A program made the translations under genes and the position numbers. Positions 10,940-21,190 of a stretch of 64,000 nucleotides of DNA are shown here, piece after piece; positions within the stretch are counted from its first letter, which is position 1, and each line of letters starts with the position of its first letter. The notes beneath the pieces are model-generated. The model saw only the letters and a list, made by a program, of their open reading frames with translations, was not told the DNA's origin and searched no databases. The stretch is taken from positions 779,144 to 843,143 of the forward strand of contig JBNGIO010006317.1 of NCBI GenBank assembly GCA_049999805.1, in the 5' to 3' direction. Origin of the DNA: Folioceros fuciformis (taxonomy: Eukaryota; Anthocerotophyta; Anthocerotopsida; Anthocerotales).

Positions 10940-11545
10940 ATGGCAACTGCTCCAACTGCGTCGGTGAAGCCTCGCATTTTTGTGACAGGGCCTCCGGGGG
11001 TGGGGAAGAGCAGCTTGATCATGAGGGTTTTGAGGAATCTGAAGCAAGCGCACCCGAGTGTGAGTATCCACGGTTTTTTTACTCAGGAAATGAGAGATGC
11101 TGCGGGCCAGCGGGTTGGCTTTGAAGTTATCACAATGGACGGGCGCAGGGCGCGGCTGGCCACTGCTACGTCCCCATCCTCTCCTTCTACAGTACCTCAG
11201 GTGGGCAGATACACTGTGGATTTGCCCGCGTTTGAGGCTCTGGTTCTGCCAGAGCTGGCGGTCAGTAAACCAGATGCTGGCCTGTTTGTTCTGGATGAAG
11301 TTGGCAAAATGGAGCTGTGCAGCAATCCGTTTTACCCGGCAGTGTGGCAGATCCTCGAGGCTAAGAATGTCCCTGCAGTGATAGGGACCATTCCAATCAC
11401 TAGGTACGGGCGGGGCATTCCAGAGGTGGAGAGGATCAAGGGACGCCCTGATGTTGAGGTTTACACACTTTCCAAGAGCAACAGAGATGCCATGACACAA
11501 GTAGTCTTCAATCACCTCCTTTCAGTTCTCACAACACAGCGATAA
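10940..11545 (+). CDS. NTPCR: Nucleoside-triphosphatase, THEP1/NTPCR family
   Basis: Intronless, 201 residues. Walker A is GPPGVGKSS at about residues 18-26. HGFFTQEMR near 45, GFEVITMDGRRA near 60, Walker B LFVLDEVGKMEL near 115-126, and the late block YGRGIPEVERIKGRPDVEVY match the family in order and spacing. Members hydrolyse NTPs slowly and are soluble; their cellular role is poorly defined. The full-length match at the usual size (about 190 residues) supports an intact gene. The start is the ATG at 10940; a stop lies shortly upstream in this frame. Confidence 0.93.
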   Translation: MATAPTASVKPRIFVTGPPGVGKSSLIMRVLRNLKQAHPSVSIHGFFTQEMRDAAGQRVGFEVITMDGRRARLATATSPSSPSTVPQVGRYTVDLPAFEALVLPELAVSKPDAGLFVLDEVGKMELCSNPFYPAVWQILEAKNVPAVIGTIPITRYGRGIPEVERIKGRPDVEVYTLSKSNRDAMTQVVFNHLLSVLTTQR

Positions 11546-12526
11546 TTGAGCTTGGAGTGAGATGTTCTTCCTCTCCTACAGCATTTGGGGGCGGTCAGGT
11601 GTTAAAGGCACGGCGAAGACGGCCCGAATGGTCAGGTATCAGGAGATGATTAAGTTTGGGCCGAGATCACCGGGTAGGTCTTCTACGACTTTTGATTGTT
11701 TTTTTTGCATCCAATCTATCTTGTTGTGTTACCTGCATGCGTGACAACATCACGCATGCAGGTAATACAACAAAAAGCGCAGGCTTGGGCGGTCAGTGAT
11801 TCCTGCATACGCTTTTTCTACAGGTAATTGATGTCCAAATTTGAACGGAGTGTACTTCTTCAGGCAGGGATTATGCAGCTGTGGTTTCGGCTTCTCCGGT
11901 ACATCAATATCAGACCGTCTCTCCGGGTGGCTCGGCGTTGAGTCCAAATCCGTCTACTGCATTCCGAGGACAGTTTCTCGGTTCAATTTTGAATATCTTC
12001 TTTGAAATTTTAAGTCTAGGTAGCCATCCACTAGAATTTGCACCTTCAGGCACCCAAGCAGTGGTCCATCCTATGCCCCGTGTAGAATTTCTCAAAGTAT
12101 GCTCCTGCACGCAGAAGCCCCCATAACTCTGCGTTCATCAGAAGTAGTGGCCCAGAGGACGAGGCACCCAAGTCGTGGTCCTTTTTAAAAGTGGCTATAC
12201 CACAACCAGATTGAGAGGCCTTGAAGCTGACTTGCGTTCTGGCAGAGGCCTCCTCTAATTCGGGGGCCTCGAAAATATGTACTTCCGGTCTGATTGCGAT
12301 GTTTGTTACAGCAAAAGACCGTCGTGATGTATTTGGTGGTGGAACTCGACAGCCCAAACCTCCCGAGCTCTAGCGTTTAGAAAGACACCTTGGCTCCTTC
12401 CTCCTGGTGAAATGACGTTGTCATAGACCTGATGCCCAAGAGGTTCATGGCAGCCTATCGCAGTCCTTCGGCGGTACCATTTCCAATGTCCGCAATGACA
12501 AGCCGCGCCCGTGGCTGAGTGCCATC
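11546..12526. other. Intergenic, with a strong inverted repeat
   Basis: No coding sequence is recognised. A near-perfect hairpin lies at 11721-11773 and is listed separately. The rest would be the 3' region of the NTPase gene and the promoter of PPR gene 2. Confidence 0.45.
11721..11773. repeat. Near-perfect inverted repeat (24-bp arms, 5-nt loop)
   Basis: The arms at 11721-11744 and 11750-11773 pair with one mismatch around the loop CAACA. The core is TACCTGCATGCGTGA. It could fold as an RNA hairpin in the 3' region of the NTPase transcript or be a remnant of a small inverted-repeat element. Confidence 0.85.
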
Positions 12527-15500
12527 ATGCTATCTCCCGGACCAACCAGCAGTTTTCACAGCCATGTCGCCGAGGATACATTCCTGGTCACCAGACCATG
12601 GATTTTCTTGAGAAGAGCGGTTGCCAGTAGCAGCAGCGTTGAGCAACAAGCCCAAGACGTTGTAGTTGCAGACCCCGCACAGGACGTACAGAGGTTGTGG
12701 CAGAAATACTTCTCGAATCCTACGGAATGGTGGGACAACAGACTCGGGAAGGTACGACTGGCTCTTTCTGATAAGATTTTTCATCCGAATTATTTCGTGC
12801 CAGAAGGGTTGAGTTATGATCTGGGCACAGAGTGGTCCCCGAAGTCCAGATTTTGCGCATAAGAAGACGAAGGAGGCTCTGTGGATGGACAGCAGATACA
12901 AGCCTCCGTGGGTTGAATCTCAGCTAGCTAATGTCGACACACTTAGAACCATGGGAAATCCCCGTGTCTGGTATGTCAGGAGGACTGATGTAACGTTAGT
13001 GGATGGAAATGTTTGAACATGTTTACCCGTTGCCAACCCAGCCGTGTGCTGTGCTGTCCAGGGCAAACAGTGAATCTCAAAATCGTCGTGGTTTGGGTAA
13101 ATCTTGCAAGGAAGAACAGCTGGAAATGGCACTGGATGTCATGGATCAGCCGAGCATGGTGCCTGCAGTGGGCACTTATTTCCATCTGTTGAAGGCATGT
13201 ATCAAGAAGAAGTCCCTTGCCGAGGCCAAGCGAGTGTACGACGACATGGTCAAGCACGGATACGAGTCCCACAGCTTTTTGGGTGAATCTGTTGTGAATA
13301 CGCTGGTGAAGTGTGGGAGCCTCGAAGATGCTCTCCAAGTTTTTCACAGGTTGTCAAAACGGACTGCTTTCTCTTGGACAGCTGTCATTTCAGGCTATGT
13401 TAGCCATGGACGACCTCATGAGGCTCTGGATATGTTTCAGAAAATGCAGGAGGAGGGTGTGCGGCCGGACTCATTCACTTTCGTCAGCGTACTGAAGGCC
13501 TGTAGCAGTGTGGGAGATTTGGAACAAGGGAAGAAGGTGCATGCCGAAGTAATAAAATACAACTGCGATGCAGATTTGCATGTGGTCAACACTCTTGTCC
13601 ACATGTATGCACAGTGCGGGAGCATGGTAGATGCTCGGCATCTGTTCGATACGTTGCCTGAAAAGAACGTGGTGTCATGGAATGCCATGCTTGCAGGTTT
13701 CGCCAAGCAGGAACATGCAGACAAGGCTTTGCAACTTTTCTACCAAATGCAAAAGGAGGACGTTGTGCCAAATGCTCGTACGTTTGTAAGTGTTATCAAG
13801 GCTTGTGCATGTATCGGAGAGAGGGAGGAGAGCACTATTGTACAAGGTGAGGCGCTCAAGCTGGGGGCACTTAAAGAGGGGAAGTTCATACATCAACAAG
13901 CAGTCGCTAAGGGTTACGGATCGGACCTCTTTGTTGGGAACACTCTGGCCCACATGTACGCAACCTGTGGGAGCTTACTGGATGCACAGCATGTGTTTGA
14001 CACCTTGCCCCAAAAGGATGTGGTGTCATGGAACTCGATACTTGCAGGATATGCTGAACAGAAACGAGTAGAACAGGCCTGGCAACTTTATACGCGGATG
14101 GAGGACGAAGGTGTTCAGCCAAATGATCGAACCTTTGTGGGTGTTCTTCACGCATCTGCCACATTTGCTGACATGGAGGACAGCGTATGTGTGGATGGGC
14201 GGTTCATCAAAATGACCAGCCTTTGGAGGGGGAAAGCAGTGCACAATAAAGCTATTAGTACGGGTTATGTATCTGACCAATTTGTCGGAAACGTCCTGGT
14301 GCACATGTATGCAAGATGTGGGAGCCTAGTGGATGCACAGCTTGTATTTGACACTCTTCCTCGGCGTGATGTTGTGTCATGGAACGCGATGATCTCAGGA
14401 TATGTGCAGCAACAGCAAGGAGATAGGGCCTTAGACCTTTATGCCCAAATGTGCAAAAGTGGAACCAGACCAGACGTTTGGACTTTTACTTGTGTGCTGA
14501 AAGCATGTGCTAGCCTGGCAGAAACAGAAGAACGTACGGCTGTAGACGGTCAATCTGTGAAGAGAGTGTTGTTGCAGAAGGGCAAGGATATCTATGCTGA
14601 GGCTGTCCGACGGGGTTATGGGTCAAACCTGTTTATCGGAAACACTCTTGTCCATGTATATGCGAAGTGTGGAGCCATGCTGGATGCTTGGCAGGTATTT
14701 GTCACCTTGCCAGAGCGAAATGTGATCTCATGGAATGCAATGATTGCAGGATATTCTCAGCAGCAACAAGGTGAAAAAGCCCTGCAACTCTATACCCAAA
14801 TGCTTGAAGAAGGAGTGAGTCCAGACGTCTGGACATTTTCCACCGTGCTCACAGCATGTGCTAGCCTCGCGGATGTTGAAGAGAGCACTTTCTATAATGG
14901 ACAGCCCATCAAAGCAAAGTCGCTGCAAGAGGGGAGGGCAATCCATGCAGAAGTAATGCGCAAGGGCTATGCATCAGACGTATTTGTTGGCAGCACACTC
15001 GTTGTCATGTATGCAAAATGTGGGAGTGTGATTGATGCACAACACGTGTTCGAAACATTACCGAACCGGGATGTGGTAACCTGGAATGCAATCCTCGGTT
15101 GCTATGTAGAGCAGGAACAAGGGGAAAAGGCGTTGCAGTTGTACACGATCATGCAGAAGGAAGGTGTCCAACCAGATGCAGCCTCATTTTTGTGGATCCT
15201 GAAGGCATGCAGCCACACAGGTGCCCTGGATGTTTGCACGCAGATTCATAAGCATATCAAGGGAAGTAAACACAGTGGGAGCGTTACTGTGTCAACTGCT
15301 CTCGTTCACGCATACGGCAAATGTGGAAGCATGGTGGATGCGCAGCAAGTGTTTGATGCCTTGCCCGAACGAGATGTGGTAGCATGGACAGCTCTAATGG
15401 CTGGATATGCCCGACAAGGAGACTCTAAGAAGTGCATAGAGTGTTTCGAGAAGATGACCCGATCAGGCGTAAAACCAACTGGCGTCACATTCCTTTCCCT

Positions 15501-16035
15501 TCTGTCTGCATGCAGCCATGCCGGAATGGTGGAAGAAGGCCAGCAGTACTTTGTCTCTATGGAGACGGACTATGGCATCACGGCTACAAGTGACCATTAT
15601 TCTAGCATGATTGACCTCTTCGGCAGGGCCGGACTCTTCAGCAAAGCAGAAGCGCTTCTCCTGGACATGCCGATTCAGCCCGACTCTGCCGTCTGGTCGA
15701 CACTGCTCGGGGTCTGCCGGAATCATGGAAATGTGAGTCTGGGAAGACATGCCTTTGACTGCCTGGTACGCTTGCAGCCACTAGAAGCTTCACCATACAT
15801 GCTCATGTCCCAGATCTATGCCAATGCTGGCCTATGGGATTCCGCAACAGCGATCGACGAACTGAGACATCGAGCGGGCGTCTGGAAAACCCCTGGTCAG
15901 AGCTGGATTGAGTATGACCAAGAAGTGGTCACTTTTATCGCAGGTGACCGCAGACATGAACAAACTGACAAGGTTTATGCGATGCTGGAACACGTTTCCT
16001 CGGGGCTCAAAGGAGCAGGGCTGAGCGTTTGCTGA
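12527..16035 (+). CDS. PLS-class PPR protein ending after the E2 domain (no DYW domain), with PDF motif
   Basis: Three exons: 12527-12751, 12831-12970 and 13062-16035. Intron phases 0 and 2 agree and give 1112 residues. The N-terminus looks like an organellar targeting peptide. Exons 1 and 2 together encode a well-formed PDF motif (FSNPTEWWDNRLGK joined to SPDFAHKKTKEALWM and PPWVESQLA), cut by the first intron. About twenty or more PPR repeats follow, in PLS triplets with VVSWNAM and LVHMYAKCG signatures. Four successive triplets carry an extra segment of about 16 residues between a KAC motif and the next GK.IH motif (for example EESTIVQGEALKLGAL). The C-terminus has E1 and E2 domains (SWIEYDQEVVTFIAGDRRH) and stops at LKGAGLSVC, exactly where a DYW domain would begin. 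Such proteins bind RNA at an editing site and need a deaminase in trans. Inferred: an organellar editing factor. Confidence 0.9.
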
Positions 16036-16710
16036 CACTGAAGAAGCAAGATCAAGCTGTCGAGTTCAAATTGAGTCCCGCTGTAATAGAATATTGTCCT
16101 TGTGCACCACGGCAACATCCCAACTCACAACTCGACTTACTGGAAGAGAGCACTTTCACCAGACACTGAGCTGGTGAAGACCAGACTTCAGGGCGTCCCC
16201 GTTGTAACTGAGTTCTGTCTCCATCTGGCTCCAGTTATTCTAGATTTTGCTTATCAGATCTACCTCGGTGGCCAAGGCATGAAGAGGCCATTTCCACAAG
16301 AAAACAGGAACGAAAATTTGCTTAGGGGTTCAAACCCTGGTTGATTGCCCAGGAGAATACCTTCACATTCGAACGAGGAGACTCATGAAAAGACGGATAT
16401 GGGAAAGCATCTCCTCTCCGGCATAGAGAATAGATGTATCGTGACCAAGCCCAGTGCACGAGCAGCCTCTCAAAGAGCGAAAGGCATCGATCCTGACCAG
16501 CAGATAAAGCTAACTAAAGAGAACATGAGGTCCAGTCACAAACATTGAGCTGAAGAACCCAGAAAAGTGGACAAGTTCGTGACGTACGACGAGCATAGGA
16601 CACAGTGATACAGGTCAGTCACGTTCGAGCCGCGACAGCTGATTTAATTGCTCACCCAACTCCCACAAGCAACGTTTCACCCCCTGAGCAATGCTGAGCC
16701 TCTTCATTTC
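16036..16710. other. Convergent 3' regions of PPR genes 2 and 3
   Basis: About 670 bp between two stop codons that face each other. No gene is recognised. Confidence 0.5.
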
Positions 16711-19700
16711 TCAGGGTCGACCCTTACAGCTGCAAGAACCACCAGCAAATCGATGCACACGGTACCCATCCCTTACAACGATGTCTCTCCTTTCAATCCT
16801 TGACATGATTTCAGTGGAACTGTGGCAGTCACTGCACATGCGTAGATTCTTCGTTACAAACAGAGGTGTCCCACTAGGAGTGTTCAGCAGACCGTACGCA
16901 AGAGCTAGTTTTTCCGCATGCCCGCAGAGCACATCTTCCTTTTCCTTCTCAGTCAGTGGCTTCAGTACCAACTTTGTTTGAGGCTGGTGGCCACCTACCT
17001 GCTTCAGACGTGCATTCATGCTCTCTACCTCGACTCCAATATCATCTCTGTTATCTCCCACCACAAATGTATGAACCTGCTTCTTCACCTCAATGCCTGC
17101 TACTGCAGGTTTTTTATTCGCTCCTGCCACCATTCTCTGAGTTTCAATCCTCTCTACATCAGTACATCTGCCTGCATCCGCATAGACATTAGCCATGAGC
17201 ACATATGAGGACGCCCGCTGAGGGTCCAGTCTAACAAGAGTTTCAAAACACCGAGATGCCCTCTCTATATCCCCGTGACTTTTGCAGGCATTCAACAAAG
17301 ATGTCAACCCCACAACATCCCTTTGGCTCTCACAAGATAGCATGTTCTCCGCCTCATCCAAATGGCCTGCACGTCCAAGAAGATCTACCATGCACGTGTA
17401 ATGCTCAGTAGTGGGTTTGACGCCATGCTGTTCAAACATGTAACCGAAGTGCTTGCGACCTTCATCCACCAGTCCTCCGTGGCTGAAGGCTGTTAAAAGG
17501 CAAGTGAATGTAACAGAATCGGGCTGAATACCAGCAACTAGCATCTCCTCAAAACAAGCTAGTGCTTTGTGGCCTTCATCACAAGCACCACACCCAGCTA
17601 TCAGGGCATTCCATGTCACTACATCTTTTGTGGCCAAGCTGTCAAAAACCCCTTGTGCATATTCCAGTTCGCCACATTTTACATACATGTCCACCAAGCC
17701 GTTGCCCACCAGTAAGTCATCTAGCAGGCCTCTTTCCACAATCTGAGAGTGCAGCTGCCTGCCCTTCTGCAAGGCACCAGCGCTTGCACAGGCCTTCAGA
17801 AGGCAAGCAAAAGTAATATTGTCAGCCACAACCAGGCCTTCTTGCTCCATTTGTCCATACAAGACAAGCGCCTCTTGACCAAGCCCAATATTTGCATACC
17901 CAACAATCAGGGCCGTCCATGTCACCACATCCTTTGTTGCTAAGCTATCGAAAACCCCACGTGCATCTTCCAATTCGCCAAATTTTGCATACATGTCCAC
18001 CAAGGAGGTGCCCACCACGGCATCATCCAGCAGTCCTCTTTCCACAATCTGTGAATGCAGCTCCCTGCCCTTTTGCAAGGCACCAGCGCTTCGACAGCCC
18101 TTCAAGAGGCAAGCAAAAGTAAACTGGTCGGCAACAGTCAGGCCCTCGTGCTCCATGCGTTCGTAAAGAACAAGCGCCTCTTCACCGAATCCATGAGTCG
18201 CATACCCCGCAATCAAGGTATTCCATGTTACCACACTTTTTGTGGTCATTCTTTCAAAGACCCCGCACGCTTCTTCCAGTTCACCACATTTGACGTACAT
18301 GTCCACCAGGCAGTTGCCTACCAAAATGTCATCTAGCAAGCCCCTTTCCACGATCTGTGAGTGCAGGTCCCTGCCTTTCTGCAAAGCACCGGTACTTGCA
18401 CAGGCCTTAAGAAGGCAAGCGAAAGTAACATGGTCGGCCACAGTCAGTCCCTCCTGCTCCATTTGTCCATACAGAGCAAGCGCTTCTTGGCCAAACCCAT
18501 TATTTGCATATCCTGCAATCAAGACCGTCCATGTCACGACATTCTTTGTTGCCAAGCTTTCAAAAACACCACGAGCATCTTCCAGTTCACCACATTTTGC
18601 ATACATATCAACCAGGCACGTGCCCACCAGAATGTCATGTAGCTGCCCTCTCCTTACAATCTCTAAGTGCAACTGCCTGCCCTTCTGTAGGGCACCAGCG
18701 ATGCCACAGGCCTTCAGAAGACAAGCAAAAGTAACATGGTCAGCCAAAATCAGGCCCTTTTCCTCCATCTGTCCATACAGAGCAAGCGCTTCTTGGCCGA
18801 ACCCATGATTTGCATACCCAGCGATCAGGGCATTCCATGTCACCACATTTCTTGTGCCTAAGCCGTCAAAAATTCGCCGTGCCTCTGCCAGTTCGCCACA
18901 CTTTGCATACATATCCACCAAGCCAGTGCTGACAAACAAATCCGGATAAATGCCACTTCGCAACAAATCAGAGTGGACTTCTCTGCCAGATTGCAAATCC
19001 ACTGCTAAAGCACAAGCTTGAAGGGCAGCCACAAAGACGTGAGCATCCGCCCTCACACCTGAGCTGCGAACCGTAAGGTACAGTTGGACGGCCTCTTGAG
19101 CTTTCCCATGTTTAATATGTGCATTGACCATCGAAGACCACATGTAGGCATCTGGTTTGCCGACCCTGGCGAACACATCCATGGCCTCCTGTAGCCTCCC
19201 TCCACTTGCATACATGCGCAAGATATGGTTTCCTAGGTACGTATTTGACTCGTATCCAAGCTTGACACTAAGATCATGAACTCGTCGCCCCACCACAAGA
19301 TCCTTCTTAGCTGCACATAGCCTTAGTAGTGTGCACAATAAGGACAGAGAAATAGAACAGCCAGTGTGTGCCAGAAATTCCAGGGCTCCAGCGGCCTCAA
19401 TTAGCTTCCCCTGCTGACAAAGCGTGGTCACAGATGCAGCCGTTACCACGCCCATGGCCGATCCTGCACGCCTGCTAGGCACAAAGCTATCCGGAGGCCT
19501 CAAATTGGAAGGAAAGGCACCATGACCCATCTGCATATCCAAAGAAACCAGTTGCTCATCGACCCAGGCTGGCTTCCACATGCTGTTTAACCAGAGGACC
19601 TCGTTGGACCCCTTACGCCGGAAGTCGGGCAAATGGGAGCTCTTCTTCAGTCGCCTGTCATCCCACCACAAGGTTGGGTCCAGAAAAAAATGTCGCCACA

Positions 19701-19902
19701 AGAGCTCCTGCTCTTGCTGACGACCGTCGCCATCACCAGCTACACATTTGCTCGGAAGTGCTGGGATCCTTAGACTGCTGCACCTGGAGGCCCGATTGTT
19801 GGCCAGCGGTTGACACCCAAAAGTGATTTCAGCTGGAGCTCCTCGTAGACACGCTGTACATCCTTGGGTCCACAGTGAATCCGGTGGCCATACTGTAGCC
19901 AT
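16711..19902 (-). CDS. PLS-class PPR protein with DYW:KP (GRP-ending) deaminase domain
   Basis: Single-exon gene, 1063 residues, a close paralogue of the gene at 595-3312 in the same orientation. The N-terminus is Arg/Ser-rich. The PDF motif (WWDDR, LPDFRRK, VLWLN, KPAWVDEQL) is at about 66-125 and is better preserved than in the paralogue. Six PLS triplets follow. The middle ones are nearly the same sequence repeated (GALQKGRQLHSQIVERGLL, VDMYVKCGELE, VVTWNALIAGYA), about 103 residues per unit, so internal duplication was recent. After E1/E2, the deaminase domain starts near residue 970 with LVLKPL. The zinc ligands are H995-A-E997 and C1023-x-x-C1026, and the end is CSCKGRP. Known: the KP/GRP form is the U-to-C editing type. 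Inferred: a U-to-C factor with a different RNA target from its paralogue. Confidence 0.9.
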   Translation of the reverse strand: MATVWPPDSLWTQGCTACLRGAPAEITFGCQPLANNRASRCSSLRIPALPSKCVAGDGDGRQQEQELLWRHFFLDPTLWWDDRRLKKSSHLPDFRRKGSNEVLWLNSMWKPAWVDEQLVSLDMQMGHGAFPSNLRPPDSFVPSRRAGSAMGVVTAASVTTLCQQGKLIEAAGALEFLAHTGCSISLSLLCTLLRLCAAKKDLVVGRRVHDLSVKLGYESNTYLGNHILRMYASGGRLQEAMDVFARVGKPDAYMWSSMVNAHIKHGKAQEAVQLYLTVRSSGVRADAHVFVAALQACALAVDLQSGREVHSDLLRSGIYPDLFVSTGLVDMYAKCGELAEARRIFDGLGTRNVVTWNALIAGYANHGFGQEALALYGQMEEKGLILADHVTFACLLKACGIAGALQKGRQLHLEIVRRGQLHDILVGTCLVDMYAKCGELEDARGVFESLATKNVVTWTVLIAGYANNGFGQEALALYGQMEQEGLTVADHVTFACLLKACASTGALQKGRDLHSQIVERGLLDDILVGNCLVDMYVKCGELEEACGVFERMTTKSVVTWNTLIAGYATHGFGEEALVLYERMEHEGLTVADQFTFACLLKGCRSAGALQKGRELHSQIVERGLLDDAVVGTSLVDMYAKFGELEDARGVFDSLATKDVVTWTALIVGYANIGLGQEALVLYGQMEQEGLVVADNITFACLLKACASAGALQKGRQLHSQIVERGLLDDLLVGNGLVDMYVKCGELEYAQGVFDSLATKDVVTWNALIAGCGACDEGHKALACFEEMLVAGIQPDSVTFTCLLTAFSHGGLVDEGRKHFGYMFEQHGVKPTTEHYTCMVDLLGRAGHLDEAENMLSCESQRDVVGLTSLLNACKSHGDIERASRCFETLVRLDPQRASSYVLMANVYADAGRCTDVERIETQRMVAGANKKPAVAGIEVKKQVHTFVVGDNRDDIGVEVESMNARLKQVGGHQPQTKLVLKPLTEKEKEDVLCGHAEKLALAYGLLNTPSGTPLFVTKNLRMCSDCHSSTEIMSRIERRDIVVRDGYRVHRFAGGSCSCKGRP

Positions 19903-20866
19903 CAGTTTTGTGGGGGAAGAACTTCAGATCCACAGACGCGGGGGCGACTGGCACGCTTCAAAGTGATCGCAGGGTCTGCCAGTATTCTTTAATGGAGACG
20001 ACAGGGCCCCGAAGACGCAACCGCGATGCCTCGTCGTGATCACACTACTGGGTAGCGTCCAGTGTAGAATCAACCACGCCGAGTGTGGAGATACGGACCG
20101 ATTGCAACTTGCAGATGGTACCAAACCGCCGCTACAAAATTTTCCCCCTTCACCCCAAGTAAGCGTTCCCAGACCACACCTACGAAGTGGTACCAGCCCG
20201 CCCCTACAAAGTACTGTTGGCCCACCTCTTCGAAGTATTCACTATCCATCTGCGACGCACTTCACGGATGTTCCCAACTCCAACACCCTTCACGAATGTT
20301 TAAGCGGTGAGAAATGTCGGGGTAAGCTCAGCACCTCAGAAACGTGTGTTCACGAAACATTTATGTGCTTTGAAGGTGCTTTGAAGGACAGTGGGTGGGG
20401 GTGAAGGCCAGAATGTTCCTACCACGCCAGAGGTGCTCCTTTTAGTGCGTGCCTCAAGGAGGTTCATAGTGAGTGTGCAAGCAGCAAGCCCATGCAAAAT
20501 AAGGAGCACAAGGCAGACACTTCTTTCATTTGAGGAGCACCAACACGTATAGCTGCAGCAGTCCACGCAGCAGGATATGTGGCGTGGTTCTGTGTTTGAA
20601 TACTGGCAATACTCCATGCACTACTTTCGGGGCTTTCACAAAACTTGACTCTGTGATTTGGTCTCCTGAAAACCTCACAAGAAGCTATTGTCAGTTGAAA
20701 AGGGTGGAAGGTTTTGCAAAGCTCCTCTCCTCTCACGATGAGTAGAAAGTGAGCAGGGAGGATCAGATTTTGCAAAAAAAAGAGCCGGTCACCCACGACA
20801 TACCTGCTTCAAACACGGTACTGAAATCGAGAGGGTCCGAGAGTCACTGCATCCCTCAAAAGTCTT
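19903..20866. other. Intergenic, upstream of PPR gene 3 and downstream of SDHAF4
   Basis: No gene is recognised. Short imperfect repeats of a CCTACRAAGT type occur near 20120-20240. The promoter of PPR gene 3 should lie in the left part. Confidence 0.4.
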
Positions 20867-21190
20867 TCAAAAATCACTGCAACGTCCTCCCTTTTCCCAG
20901 TCTCCATAACGCGTAGGTTCAGGCCCTCTAGGACCTCCTACTTCGCCTGTCTCGGAGTTTCGAAAATCCCCGTCTCCTTCACCTTCCTCCTCATCCGTCA
21001 CCTTTCCCTCCCGCTCATCCGCACTGGACCGCGACACAACCTCCTCGGATCTTGTGGCCTCCTTTTGCAAAACATTCTCCGTATCCACAGCCGAAGCAAA
21101 CCCCCTCTTCACCCCTGAAAACACTGCAGAAGCACTACGAACTACAGCAGCGTAACCGGACGCGATTCCCTTTCCACGAGCGTGCAACAT
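20867..21190 (-). CDS. SDHAF4: Succinate dehydrogenase assembly factor 4 (DUF1674), mitochondrial
   Basis: Intronless, 107 residues from the ATG at 21190, which opens a basic, Ala/Ser-rich mitochondrial presequence ([17 protein letters not shown]). The frame stays open further upstream, but that part looks hydrophobic and unrelated. An acidic linker is followed by the diagnostic C-terminal signature [20 protein letters not shown] and then GRCSDF. Known: SDHAF4 binds flavinylated SDHA and helps its assembly with SDHB in complex II in the mitochondrial matrix. Length and the position of the signature at the extreme C-terminus fit the family. Confidence 0.93.
   Translation of the reverse strand: MLHARGKGIASGYAAVVRSASAVFSGVKRGFASAVDTENVLQKEATRSEEVVSRSSADEREGKVTDEEEGEGDGDFRNSETGEVGGPRGPEPTRYGDWEKGGRCSDF

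Noticed and set aside
12046-12357. 103-residue minus-strand open frame upstream of PPR gene 2
   Set aside because: No recognisable domain and no supporting context.
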